Shown piece by piece: positions 7,455 to 15,242 of a stretch of 64,000 nucleotides of DNA. Position 1 is the first letter of the stretch; each line of letters begins with the position of its first letter. The position numbers were made by a program, and so were the translations under genes. This DNA is from Oscillospiraceae bacterium (GTDB taxonomy: Bacteria; Bacillota; Clostridia; Oscillospirales; Oscillospiraceae): positions 62,001 through 126,000 of the forward strand of contig JAISKH010000077.1 in the NCBI GenBank assembly GCA_031261325.1. The letters run 5' to 3'. Below the pieces are notes generated by a model. It was not told where the DNA came from, made no database searches, and saw only the letters and a list, made by a program, of their open reading frames with translations.

Positions 7455-9113
7455 TTATATCTCGGTTACAACGGGAAGAATCATCGGGTTGCGCTTCGCT
7501 TTTTTGTACAGGTACGTGGACAAATCCGCCTTAATCGCGCTCTTGAGAGCCGTCCAATCGGCAATCTTGCGCGGGGCAAAGTCCGCAAGCGTCGCAAGCA
7601 CAACCTCGCGCAGCTCGCGCATAAGTTCCTCGGACTCCTTGACGTAGATGAAACCGCGCGTGATAATGTCGGGACCCGAAATCAGCCCGCCGTCCTCACT
7701 TGACAGCGTGACGATAACGACGAGCATACCGTCCTGCGCGAGATGCTTGCGGTCACGCAGCACGACCGCGCCGACGTCACCGATGCCGCTGCCGTCAACA
7801 AGCACATGCCCGGACGGAACTGTACCGGCTTTGGCGATACTGCGACCCGTAAGCTCGATGACGCGCCCTATTTCGCTGATTACAATCTTGCTCTGCTCAA
7901 TGCCCATCTGCGCCGCGATTTTTGCGTGCGTCGCAAGGTGGCGGTGCTCGCCGTGGAGCGGGATAAAGAACTTCGGCTTCGTGAGCGCAATCATCATCTT
8001 AAGCTCTTCCTGATACGCGTGCCCCGAGACGTGCAGGTCCGCGCTCTTGTCGTAAATGACCTCCGCGCCGCGGCGGAACAGCTCGTCAATTACCTTGGAA
8101 ACCGCGTTCTCGTTGCCGGGAACGGCGGAAGCTGAAATGATAATGCGGTCGCCGGGCTTAATATCGACCTGCTTGTGCGAGCCAAAAGCCATGCGGTGCA
8201 GCGCGGACATCGTTTCGCCCTGACTGCCCGTCGTGATGATAACCGTCTTTTCGGGCGGCATGTTTTTGACCTGATTCAGCTCAACCAGAACGCCCTTGGG
8301 CACGTCCATCGCGCCAAGCTCCGTGGACACGCGGAGAATGTTCTCCATGCTGCGCCCCGTGACGGCGACGCGGCGGTCATACTTTGCGGCGCAATTGATA
8401 ACCTGCTGTATGCGGTGCACGTTGGACGCGAACGTCGTAACGAGTATGCGCTGTGTGCAACCGCGAAACAGCGCGTCAAACTTCTCGCCGACCTTGCGCT
8501 CCGACGTTGAGTAGCCGGGCTTTTCGACGTTTGTGGAGTCGGGCAGCAGCGCGAGAACGCCGCGATTGCCAAGTTCGCCGAAGCGCGCGAGGTCAATCAT
8601 GTCGCCCGAAATCGGCGTTGTGTCCACCTTGAAGTCGCCCGTGTGCACAAGCGTGCCGATTGGGGTTTTAATCGCGAACGACACCGCGTCGGGTATGCTG
8701 TGGTTGATGTGAATCGGCTCGACCTTGAAGCAGCCGAGCTTAATAATGTCGCCGGGCTTCATCGTTATAAGCTCCGTCGTCGCGGTAAGTCCGTGCTCCT
8801 GCAATTTGAGCGCGATAAGACCCGCCGTCAGCGGCGTTGCGTAGATAGGCGCGGAAACCTCGCGCATGAGGTAGGGGATTGCGCCGATATGGTCCTCGTG
8901 CCCGTGGGTGAGGAATATGCCGCGCAGCTTGCTCTGATTTTTTACGAGATAGGTGAAGTCGGGAATAACGATGTCAACGCCGTACATGTCGTCGTCGGGG
9001 AAGCCAAGCCCGCAATCAACGACAATCATGTCCGCGCCGAACTCATAGACGGTGAGATTTTTTCCAATCTCGTTAAGACCGCCCAGTGCGATAATCTTCA
9101 GTTTTTCTGCCAT
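7455..9113 (-). CDS. rnjA: Ribonuclease J
   Basis: 552 residues, the family's typical length. Ribonuclease J is a zinc-dependent 5'-3' exonuclease and endonuclease for mRNA turnover and rRNA maturation in Gram-positive bacteria. The MBL motif THGHEDHIG places metal ligands at His70, His72, Asp74 and His75. HTGDFK, the beta-CASP segment with DSTNVEKPGYS, VTTGSQGE and the late PLHGEHRHL motif are all present. The ATG at 9113 gives the conserved MAEKLKIIALGGLNEIGKN start and has AAGGAG 12 bases upstream. An open frame continues 55 codons further, but without a ribosome site or family similarity. Confidence 0.95.
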   Translation of the reverse strand: MAEKLKIIALGGLNEIGKNLTVYEFGADMIVVDCGLGFPDDDMYGVDIVIPDFTYLVKNQSKLRGIFLTHGHEDHIGAIPYLMREVSAPIYATPLTAGLIALKLQEHGLTATTELITMKPGDIIKLGCFKVEPIHINHSIPDAVSFAIKTPIGTLVHTGDFKVDTTPISGDMIDLARFGELGNRGVLALLPDSTNVEKPGYSTSERKVGEKFDALFRGCTQRILVTTFASNVHRIQQVINCAAKYDRRVAVTGRSMENILRVSTELGAMDVPKGVLVELNQVKNMPPEKTVIITTGSQGETMSALHRMAFGSHKQVDIKPGDRIIISASAVPGNENAVSKVIDELFRRGAEVIYDKSADLHVSGHAYQEELKMMIALTKPKFFIPLHGEHRHLATHAKIAAQMGIEQSKIVISEIGRVIELTGRSIAKAGTVPSGHVLVDGSGIGDVGAVVLRDRKHLAQDGMLVVIVTLSSEDGGLISGPDIITRGFIYVKESEELMRELREVVLATLADFAPRKIADWTALKSAIKADLSTYLYKKAKRNPMILPVVTEI

Positions 9114-9543
9114 GAAATAATAAGTCTCCTTAAATAATAAATTTTGCGTTATGTAGAAATCCGCGTAATGCGGGCAAAAAGATAACACAGCCACGAGGGC
9201 AAGCCGCCGACCCTGAATCGTCCTTGGCGTAACCCCATGTGACATAATGTTTCTATTGCCGAGGTATAAAAAGTACATCTGTACATAATGCCGTAATTAT
9301 GCCGTAAGTTGTTGCAATAAATATGCCGTGCCGAGAAATGTTGCCGTTAATGTCTGCCAAAATTATCCGCCGACGCGACGAAATGAATCAGTCCGCTCGG
9401 GAACCGCATTATAGCTCAATCCGTACTATACCATTATATTGCCACGTTTGTCAAATGTTTAAGCAGAAAATTTACAATTTGAATTGCGAATGTCACATAA
9501 AGATAGTAGAATGACTGAAAGGCGAAAGATTGGAAGGTAACAT
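9114..9543. other. Divergent intergenic region between rnjA and the radical SAM gene
   Basis: This 430-base gap holds the radical SAM promoter at its right end and the long leader of rnjA on the left. An inverted repeat GTACA-TC-TGTAC lies at 9273-9284, and short copies of ATGCCGT(A/G) recur near 9288, 9299 and 9322. I found no convincing rnjA promoter and no RNA gene. Confidence 0.5.
9484..9512 (+). promoter_or_regulatory. Sigma-A promoter of the radical SAM operon
   Basis: TTGCGA (9484-9489) and TAGAAT (9507-9512) are 17 bases apart, 31 bases before the start codon. Confidence 0.65.
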
Positions 9544-11382
9544 ATGGATAACAGACTGGAGAGAATATTGCCGCGCGTGCAAAAGCCCGCGCGATATACG
9601 GGCGGCGAGTACGGCGCGGTGTATAAGGACGCGGCGGACGTTAACCTGCGCGTCGCGCTGTGCTTCCCCGACACGTATGAAATCGGCATGTCAAATCTCG
9701 GACTTAGGATTTTATACGGGCTTGCCAACGCCATGCCGGGCGTGTGGTGTGAGCGCGTGTTTGCCCCGTGGGGCGACATGGAGGACGAGATGCGCGCGGC
9801 GGGACTGCCGCTGTTCGCGATTGAGAGCGGAGAGCCTGTCGGCGCGTTCGACGTTATTGCGTTCTCGCTTGGCTATGAAATGGCGTACACGGCGGCGCTG
9901 AACATGCTGAACCTAGCGGGTTTGCCGCTGCGTTCCGATGAGCGCGAGGGACTTACGCCGCTCGTCATTGCGGGCGGCACGTGCTGCTATAACCCCGAGC
10001 CGATGGCGGAGTTTATCGACCTTTTCCTAATCGGCGAGGGCGAAGAGCTGAACGGCGAGGTCTACAACGCTCTGCGCGCGGCAAAGGCGGCGGGAACCAC
10101 AAAGCGTGAGTTCCTGCGCGAAGCGGCGAAAATCCCGGGCGTATACGTGCCGTCGCTGTACGACGTGAGCTACAACGACGACGGAACGGTTTCGCGCGTT
10201 GCGGCAACGGACGGCGCGGCGTTGCCCGTCGTCAAGCGCGTTGCGCGCGACTTCGCGGCGGCGTATTTCCCGTCGGAGACGCTTATCCCCTCAACCGAGA
10301 TTGTGCACGACCGCGTTGCGCTGGAGGTAATGCGCGGTTGCGTGCGCGGTTGCCGATTCTGTCAGGCGGGTTACGCGTATCGCCCCGCGCGAGAGCGCGA
10401 CCCCGAGCGTCTGCGAGACCTCGCGGTGCAGGCATTGCAAGCTTCCGGCTACGAGGAGGTCACGCTGTCCTCGCTGTCCACGAGCGACTATACTGGGCTG
10501 CTCGACCTGTGCGACGGGCTGCTCGATTGGTGCGAGCCGAGACGCGTGAGCCTGTCGCTCCCGTCGCTGCGCGCGGACAACTTTTCAATTGAATTGATGC
10601 AGCGCGTACAGCGCGTGCGCAAGACGGGGCTGACCTTCGCGCCCGAAGCGGGCAGCCAGAGATTGCGCGACGTTATCAACAAAAACGTCACGGAGGACGA
10701 CCTGCTGACAACGTGCCGCACGGCTTTTGAGGGCGGTTGGGGCGCGGTTAAGCTCTACTTCATGCTCGGACTGCCGACAGAGACGGACGAGGACGTGCTT
10801 GCCATCGCGGAGCTTGCGAACCGCGTGCTCTTCACGTGGCGCACATACGCGAAGAACAAGAATCGCGGCGTTAAAATCACGGTCAGCACGGCGTGCTTCG
10901 TGCCGAAGCCGCACACGGCGTTCCAATGGGAGCCGCAGGTTACGGAGCGCGAGTACGAGCGGCGCGTCGCGCTGTTGCGGGAGGCGATGCCGTCAAAATC
11001 CATCAGCTACAGCTGGCACGACGCGCACACAAGCCGCATTGAGGCGGTTCTCGCGCGCGGCGACCGCCGAATCGGACGCGTGCTGGAGGAAGTGTGGCGC
11101 GGCGGGGGACGGCTTGACGCTTGGGGCGAGTATTTCGACTACGGGCGGTGGCTCGCGGCGTTCGAGCGGTGCGGCATTGAACCCGACTTTTACGCAACGC
11201 GTGAGCGCGAGGTCGGCGAGACGCTGCCGTGGAGCGCGGTTTCCACGGGCGTGAGCGAGTCGTTCCTGCTCCGCGAACGGGAAAAGTCGCGGGCGGGCAC
11301 GGTAACGCCGTCCTGCCGCGAGGAATGCTCCGCCTGCGGAGCGAACGCGTTGTGCGACGGAGGTGTTTGCTATGAAATATAG
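9544..11382 (+). CDS. B12-binding-domain radical SAM protein (TIGR03960-type)
   Basis: 612 residues. The first ~180 residues look like the B12-binding-type domain (CFPDTYEIGMSNLGLRILYG). The radical SAM cluster motif is CxxxCxxC at Cys266, Cys270 and Cys273 (RGCVRGCRFCQ). LTFAPEAGSQRLRDVINKN and VKLYFMLGLP-ET follow as in the fused uncharacterised radical SAM family. The C-terminus has five cysteines in about 18 residues (CREECSACGANALC plus GVCYEI), possibly an extra metal site. This gene is nearly always followed by a DUF2344 gene, as here, with overlapping ends. The reaction is not known to me; a role in RNA or cofactor modification is often suggested. Confidence 0.88.
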   Translation: MDNRLERILPRVQKPARYTGGEYGAVYKDAADVNLRVALCFPDTYEIGMSNLGLRILYGLANAMPGVWCERVFAPWGDMEDEMRAAGLPLFAIESGEPVGAFDVIAFSLGYEMAYTAALNMLNLAGLPLRSDEREGLTPLVIAGGTCCYNPEPMAEFIDLFLIGEGEELNGEVYNALRAAKAAGTTKREFLREAAKIPGVYVPSLYDVSYNDDGTVSRVAATDGAALPVVKRVARDFAAAYFPSETLIPSTEIVHDRVALEVMRGCVRGCRFCQAGYAYRPARERDPERLRDLAVQALQASGYEEVTLSSLSTSDYTGLLDLCDGLLDWCEPRRVSLSLPSLRADNFSIELMQRVQRVRKTGLTFAPEAGSQRLRDVINKNVTEDDLLTTCRTAFEGGWGAVKLYFMLGLPTETDEDVLAIAELANRVLFTWRTYAKNKNRGVKITVSTACFVPKPHTAFQWEPQVTEREYERRVALLREAMPSKSISYSWHDAHTSRIEAVLARGDRRIGRVLEEVWRGGGRLDAWGEYFDYGRWLAAFERCGIEPDFYATREREVGETLPWSAVSTGVSESFLLREREKSRAGTVTPSCREECSACGANALCDGGVCYEI

Positions 11383-12031
11383 ACTGCAATTCCGCAAGGA
11401 GGGCGCGTCGCGGTATATCTCGCACCTTGACACGATGCGCACGATGCAGCGCGCGTTTTTGCGGGCGGGCATAAAATTCCGCCACTCCGAGGGGTTTAAT
11501 CCGCACCCCGTTATGGCGCTTGCGCTGCCGCTGTCGGTCGGGCAGGAGAGCGAGTGCGAGCTGATGGACTTCGAGACGACGGACGCGCCCGAGACGGAAG
11601 AATTACTGCGCCGAATGGACGGCGTGTTCCCGCGCGGCATTTCGGCGGCGCGCGTATATGTGCCCGCGCGCAAGGTCGGCGAGATACGTTGGCTTGAGAC
11701 GCGCGGACTGCTCGAATACGACGGCGGCGTGTCCGACGAGAAAATATCCGCGCTGAACGGCTATTTTGCGGAGAAAAGTATAATAATACGCAAGAAAACA
11801 AAAAGCGGCGACGCGGATATTGACGTCGCGCCGATGATTGTCGGGACTAAGCTGACGCGGCTGGACGACACGCGCGTCGAACTCCGCTCGGTAATCGCGG
11901 CACAGAACCCGACGATGAACCCCGACGGATTTGTGCGCGCGCTGGAGACGCACAGGGCGGAGCTGAAGCCCGATTTCGCGGTGTTCCGTCGGCTTGCGCT
12001 GTTTGACGCGGAGATGAAGCCGTTCGAGTAG
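11372..12031 (+). CDS. DUF2344/TIGR03936 radical SAM-associated protein
   Basis: 219 residues. YRLQFRKEGASRYISHLD, AFLRAGIKFRHSEGFNPHP and the ALPLSVGQESECELMDF segment are characteristic of DUF2344. The ATG at 11372 is chosen because GGAGG (11359-11363) lies eight bases upstream; the alternative GTG start would sit on the Shine-Dalgarno itself. It overlaps the end of the radical SAM gene by 11 bases, so the two are translated together and probably work in one complex. In many Clostridia this pair precedes rng or the L21/L27 genes; here pfkA follows. Confidence 0.88.
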   Translation: MKYRLQFRKEGASRYISHLDTMRTMQRAFLRAGIKFRHSEGFNPHPVMALALPLSVGQESECELMDFETTDAPETEELLRRMDGVFPRGISAARVYVPARKVGEIRWLETRGLLEYDGGVSDEKISALNGYFAEKSIIIRKKTKSGDADIDVAPMIVGTKLTRLDDTRVELRSVIAAQNPTMNPDGFVRALETHRAELKPDFAVFRRLALFDAEMKPFE

Positions 12032-12044
12032 AGGTTGGTACAAA

Positions 12045-13046
12045 ATGGAGACAGTTAAGCGCATTGGCATACTCACGTCCGGCGGGGACGCGCCCGGAAT
12101 GAACGCGGCAATCCGCGCGGCGGTGCTTACGGCGCATGGCGCGGGCGTTGAGTGCGTCGGTATTCGGCGCGGCTACAACGGGCTGATTGCGGGGGACACG
12201 ACACCGCTCACGCCCGAACGCGTTGAGGGCATAATCACGCAGGGCGGCACAATGCTGTACACGGCGCGCAGCCCCGAATTTATGACGAAGCGCGGGCAGA
12301 AGCGCGCGGCGGAAAACGTGCGCTTTATGGGCGTGGACGCGCTCGTCATTATCGGCGGCGACGGCACGTTCCGCGGCGCGCGGATTCTCGCGGACATGGG
12401 CGTTGCCGTCGCCTGCATACCCGGGACGATTGACAACGACATCGGTTCCACGAGTTACACAATCGGGTTTGACACCGCGTGTAACACCGCCGTCGAAGCG
12501 ATGGACAAACTGAACGACACGATGAAGTCGCACGAACGTTGCTCCGTACTTGAGGTTATGGGGCACAAGACGGGCTACATTGCGGTCAACGTCGCGATTT
12601 CGACGAGCGCGACGGCGACGCTGATTCCCGAGTTTCCGATTGACCTGCGGCGCGACGTGATTGAGCCGATACGCGAAGCGCGGTTGCGCGGCGACACGCA
12701 CTTCACCGTGATAGTCGCGGAGGGCGCGTACAGCGCGTCGGAGGTTGCGAAATGCATACGCGAGGAGACGGGGATTGAGACGCGCGTAACAACGCTCGGT
12801 CACATTCAGCGCGGCGGGATTCCGCTCGTGCGTGACCGCGTGACGGCGACGCGAATGGGCAGCATGGCGGCGCGGCTGCTGATTGAGGGCGAGCGCAACA
12901 AGGTCGTCGTCATGGGCGGCGAGTGCGGCGACTGCTGCGAAAGCGTGGAGCTGGACGCGGCGCTCGCCATGAAGAAAACGCTCGACTCGGACATGCGCCG
13001 CATGTTGCGGTTGCCTGATGATGGTGGCAGAACCGCTACGGTATAA
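12045..13046 (+). CDS. pfkA: ATP-dependent 6-phosphofructokinase
   Basis: 333 residues. Phosphorylates fructose 6-phosphate in glycolysis. The ATP site LTSGGDAPGMNAAIR is at residues 10-24. GGDGT (104-108) and the proton-accepting TIDND loop (128-132, in PGTIDND) follow. The glycine in GGDGT and the PGTIDND context match ATP-using enzymes; PPi-using ones usually have GGDDS and PKTIDND. GHIQRGG near the C-terminus is also typical. It lies 13 bases after the DUF2344 gene. Confidence 0.95.
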   Translation: METVKRIGILTSGGDAPGMNAAIRAAVLTAHGAGVECVGIRRGYNGLIAGDTTPLTPERVEGIITQGGTMLYTARSPEFMTKRGQKRAAENVRFMGVDALVIIGGDGTFRGARILADMGVAVACIPGTIDNDIGSTSYTIGFDTACNTAVEAMDKLNDTMKSHERCSVLEVMGHKTGYIAVNVAISTSATATLIPEFPIDLRRDVIEPIREARLRGDTHFTVIVAEGAYSASEVAKCIREETGIETRVTTLGHIQRGGIPLVRDRVTATRMGSMAARLLIEGERNKVVVMGGECGDCCESVELDAALAMKKTLDSDMRRMLRLPDDGGRTATV

Positions 13047-13049
13047 GTA

Positions 13050-13079
13050 AACGCCCCGACCGTGAGGTCAGGGCGTTTG
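13050..13079 (+). terminator. Terminator after pfkA
   Basis: ACGCCCCGACC and GGTCAGGGCGT pair around a GTGA loop with a single mismatch, followed by TTTGTG. It lies between convergent genes and may serve both. Confidence 0.7.
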
Positions 13080-13084
13080 TGTGA

Positions 13085-13567
13085 TTATTCATAGTCTGAT
13101 TCATCGACTTCATAGTCAAAGCTTACAAGACAATAAGAGCAGCGGGTGGGGTAAAAATCCTCAAACGAACCGCATATAGGACACGTTACAGTACCGTTAT
13201 CTGCGGTAACGGATACTGTTTCATCGGTATGCTGTTTTCGCTCTGATTTCTTTAGCTCAGGTACGCTTTTTTTGTGTATCGTTTGCCAATTTGATTTGTC
13301 TTGGCGTTGGAGTAATTCTGTCAACAAATCACGATTTGCACTCGAATTATCCGCCGCTTCGCCGATTGCGTATAGCGACCACGAGCCGAGCCATGACACG
13401 AGTGAACCAACGCCTGCATAGAGAAGAAACATCAGGAAGCCGCTTCCGGAACTGAACCGACCCACGGTATAGCCAACAACGGCACCGGCTATGATTGAAC
13501 CAACTATGCCGAGAACGGCAATGACTTTTGCCAGAGTCTTGCACTTTTGCCCGATGTTTTCAAACAT
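13085..13567 (-). CDS. Two-TM membrane protein with a C-terminal zinc ribbon
   Basis: 160 residues. Two hydrophobic helices (about residues 12-37 and 43-68) with Gly-rich faces are followed by a charged linker and a CPICG...RCSYC zinc ribbon (C-x2-C twice), then an acidic tail. I do not recognise the family. The ATG is preceded by AAGGGGG. The codon use is less GC-rich than in the flanking genes. The gene has its own strong promoter with two adjoining palindromes in the leader, so its expression is probably tightly controlled. Confidence 0.65.
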   Translation of the reverse strand: MFENIGQKCKTLAKVIAVLGIVGSIIAGAVVGYTVGRFSSGSGFLMFLLYAGVGSLVSWLGSWSLYAIGEAADNSSANRDLLTELLQRQDKSNWQTIHKKSVPELKKSERKQHTDETVSVTADNGTVTCPICGSFEDFYPTRCSYCLVSFDYEVDESDYE

Positions 13568-13592
13568 AAAACTACCCCCTTAATATTTGCGC

Positions 13593-13632
13593 GGAACACT
13601 CGAGTGTTCCATGAAGAAACGCGTTTCTTCAT
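13593..13632. repeat. Two directly abutting perfect palindromes
   Basis: GGAACACTCGAGTGTTCC (13593-13610, 18 bases) is followed without a gap by a perfect 22-base palindrome (13611-13632) whose half is ATGAAGAAACG. Both lie between the predicted transcription start (about 13645) and the start codon of the zinc-ribbon membrane protein. Confidence 0.8.
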
Positions 13633-13651
13633 GATGTGTCTTTACAAACAA

Positions 13652-13680
13652 ATAATAACACAAATTGCGCGGCATTGCAA
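13652..13680 (-). promoter_or_regulatory. Sigma-A promoter of the zinc-ribbon membrane protein gene
   Basis: On the minus strand TTGCAA (13675-13680) and TATTAT (13652-13657) are 17 bases apart. The leader of about 78 bases contains the palindrome pair. Confidence 0.65.
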
Positions 13681-13692
13681 GAAAATGTTCCA

Positions 13693-14469
13693 CTATTTCC
13701 GCACAATAATCGACTGCGTGCACACCGTGTATGGTTCTGTGAAGTCCACAAGCTCCGCGTCGGCTTCCGTCGCGTACAGTCCGCCCGACGCGAAATCGAC
13801 CTTGCCGAACCGCACGTTCGTGATGAGCTTGTCCGACGCCGTCGGCACGAAGGTCACGTCCACGCCCAAAAGGTCGCACACCGCGCGCGCAACCTCAACG
13901 TCCAGACCGTAAGGCGCGCCGTCCGCGCCGAAGTAGGAGTAAGGCGAAAAGCTCTCGTCAATGGCGAGCGTGATGGTGCCCGCAGAGCGATCCACGTCCT
14001 CGGGCGACACATAGCTGTAGCCCGAGCCGGTGATGTATCGGCTGACGACCTGTTGCAGCGTTTCGCTCTCGCGGAGCTTTGCAAGCGCGGCGTTTATCGC
14101 GAGCTTCAGGTCGCGGTCCTCTTTGGCGACGGCGAACGCGAAGCTGTGCGAAAGCAGCGGCTCCGACAGCGTTCTAACGCCGCGCTGACCTTTCAGCACG
14201 GTGGACACGACCTCGGAATCCGCAATTGCGCAGTCGATTACGCCCGACCGCAGGTCGCCGAGCATCGCGTCGTAGGACTGATAAACGCGCGCGTCGCCGT
14301 AAGCCGCGGCGTAAGTTTCGCCCGCCGTGCCTGATACCGCGCCGATAACGCGCCCGGCAGCGTCAGCGGAAGAATTTACCAAATTATCGGGTTGACCGCT
14401 GTTACACGCGGACAGTAACGCTATGTTCAATATTACAATCGCCGTAACGGCGAGAATTTTCCTTTTCAT
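13693..14469 (-). CDS. Solute-binding lipoprotein with apparently permuted lobes
   Basis: 258 residues. A signal peptide ends in the lipobox LLSAC (lipidated Cys22). Residues 38-148 match lobe 2 of amino-acid-type solute-binding proteins (GAVSGTAGETYA, YDAMLGDLRSGVIDCAIADS, FAVAKEDRDLKLAINAALAKL). Residues 164-258 match lobe 1, which is normally N-terminal (GTITLAIDESFSPYSYFGAD, YGLDVEVARAVCDLLGV, FGKVDF, ELVDFTEPY, ending SIIVRK). The usual order is therefore reversed and the protein stops where lobe 1 normally ends. The ATG at 14469 gives the lipoprotein signal and has GAGGT upstream. No permease or ATPase gene is adjacent. It may be an orphan binding protein or a sensor. Confidence 0.8.
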   Translation of the reverse strand: MKRKILAVTAIVILNIALLSACNSGQPDNLVNSSADAAGRVIGAVSGTAGETYAAAYGDARVYQSYDAMLGDLRSGVIDCAIADSEVVSTVLKGQRGVRTLSEPLLSHSFAFAVAKEDRDLKLAINAALAKLRESETLQQVVSRYITGSGYSYVSPEDVDRSAGTITLAIDESFSPYSYFGADGAPYGLDVEVARAVCDLLGVDVTFVPTASDKLITNVRFGKVDFASGGLYATEADAELVDFTEPYTVCTQSIIVRK

Positions 14470-14500
14470 GCGTACCTCATTATTATATCTGTAAATTACA

Positions 14501-15160
14501 TCACGCGAACAGCGCAAACAGCTCGCGAGGGTCGTCGATAAGCAGCTTTGCGCCGCCCTCGGTAAGTTCCTCCGCCGTGCGGAAGCCCCATTTTGCGCCG
14601 ACGGCGAACATACCCGCGCGCGTCGCGGTCTGCATGTCCACGCCCGTGTCGCCGACGTAGACGACGCGCTGCGCCGCAAGGTTAACCGCCGCCGCGAACT
14701 CAAGCGCGCCTACGGGGTCGGGCTTAATCGGCACGCCCTCGCGCTGCCCGATGACGCGCGCGAACGGGTAATCGGGGAAGTGACGCGCGACTGTCGCGAC
14801 AGTATGCGTGTGCGGCTTGTTCGACAGAACGCCGACCGCAATGTTGCGCCTTTGCAGGTATTCGAGCAGCTCCGCGATGCCGTCATAAGGTCGCGTCTGC
14901 GTCTCGGCCAGGTTTTCGTAAATGCCGCGATATTCGGCGAGAATCGCGGCGACGTCGGCTTCGGGCGCGTCCGCTCCCGCCGCCTGATGCGCGAGAATAG
15001 CCGCGCCGCGACCGACGAAGAAGCGATAATCGTCCGTCGGGTGCTGCGGGTAATTGAACCGCGCGAGCGCAGCGTTCATCGAGTCAGCAAGGTCGGCAAG
15101 CGTGTTCAGCAGCGTGCCGTCGAGGTCGAACAGTACTGCGGCGTAATTGGTATTAGGCAT
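14501..15160 (-). CDS. gph: HAD-family phosphatase, phosphoglycolate phosphatase-like
   Basis: 219 residues. The HAD nucleophile motif is FDLDGTLLNT (residues 11-20), the cap domain follows, then motif II VGVLSNKPH, the KPDP lysine loop and VYVGDTGVDMQTA as motif IV. This fits the Gph/PpaX-type phosphatase branch; phosphoglycolate or pyrophosphate are both possible substrates. The ATG at 15160 is chosen because AAGGAG lies five bases upstream and the HAD motif then falls at the usual place. It lies 31 bases before the lipoprotein gene on the same strand. Confidence 0.85.
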   Translation of the reverse strand: MPNTNYAAVLFDLDGTLLNTLADLADSMNAALARFNYPQHPTDDYRFFVGRGAAILAHQAAGADAPEADVAAILAEYRGIYENLAETQTRPYDGIAELLEYLQRRNIAVGVLSNKPHTHTVATVARHFPDYPFARVIGQREGVPIKPDPVGALEFAAAVNLAAQRVVYVGDTGVDMQTATRAGMFAVGAKWGFRTAEELTEGGAKLLIDDPRELFALFA

Positions 15161-15201
15161 AAAATCTCCTTGACGCGGCGTTGTATTTTTCGCGCGGAAA
15201 A

Positions 15202-15226
15202 CAGGGGCGCGTATCGCGCGCCCCTG
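15202..15226 (-). terminator. Terminator after the alcohol dehydrogenase gene
   Basis: CAGGGGCGCG and CGCGCCCCTG form a ten-pair stem with a five-base loop; on the minus strand TTTTCC follows. Confidence 0.65.
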
Positions 15227-15242
15227 CAAACGCATATGTTTC

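Noticed and set aside
13593..13610. LexA (SOS) box in the first palindrome
   Set aside because: The GAAC and GTTC halves are eight bases apart; the Gram-positive SOS box needs four.
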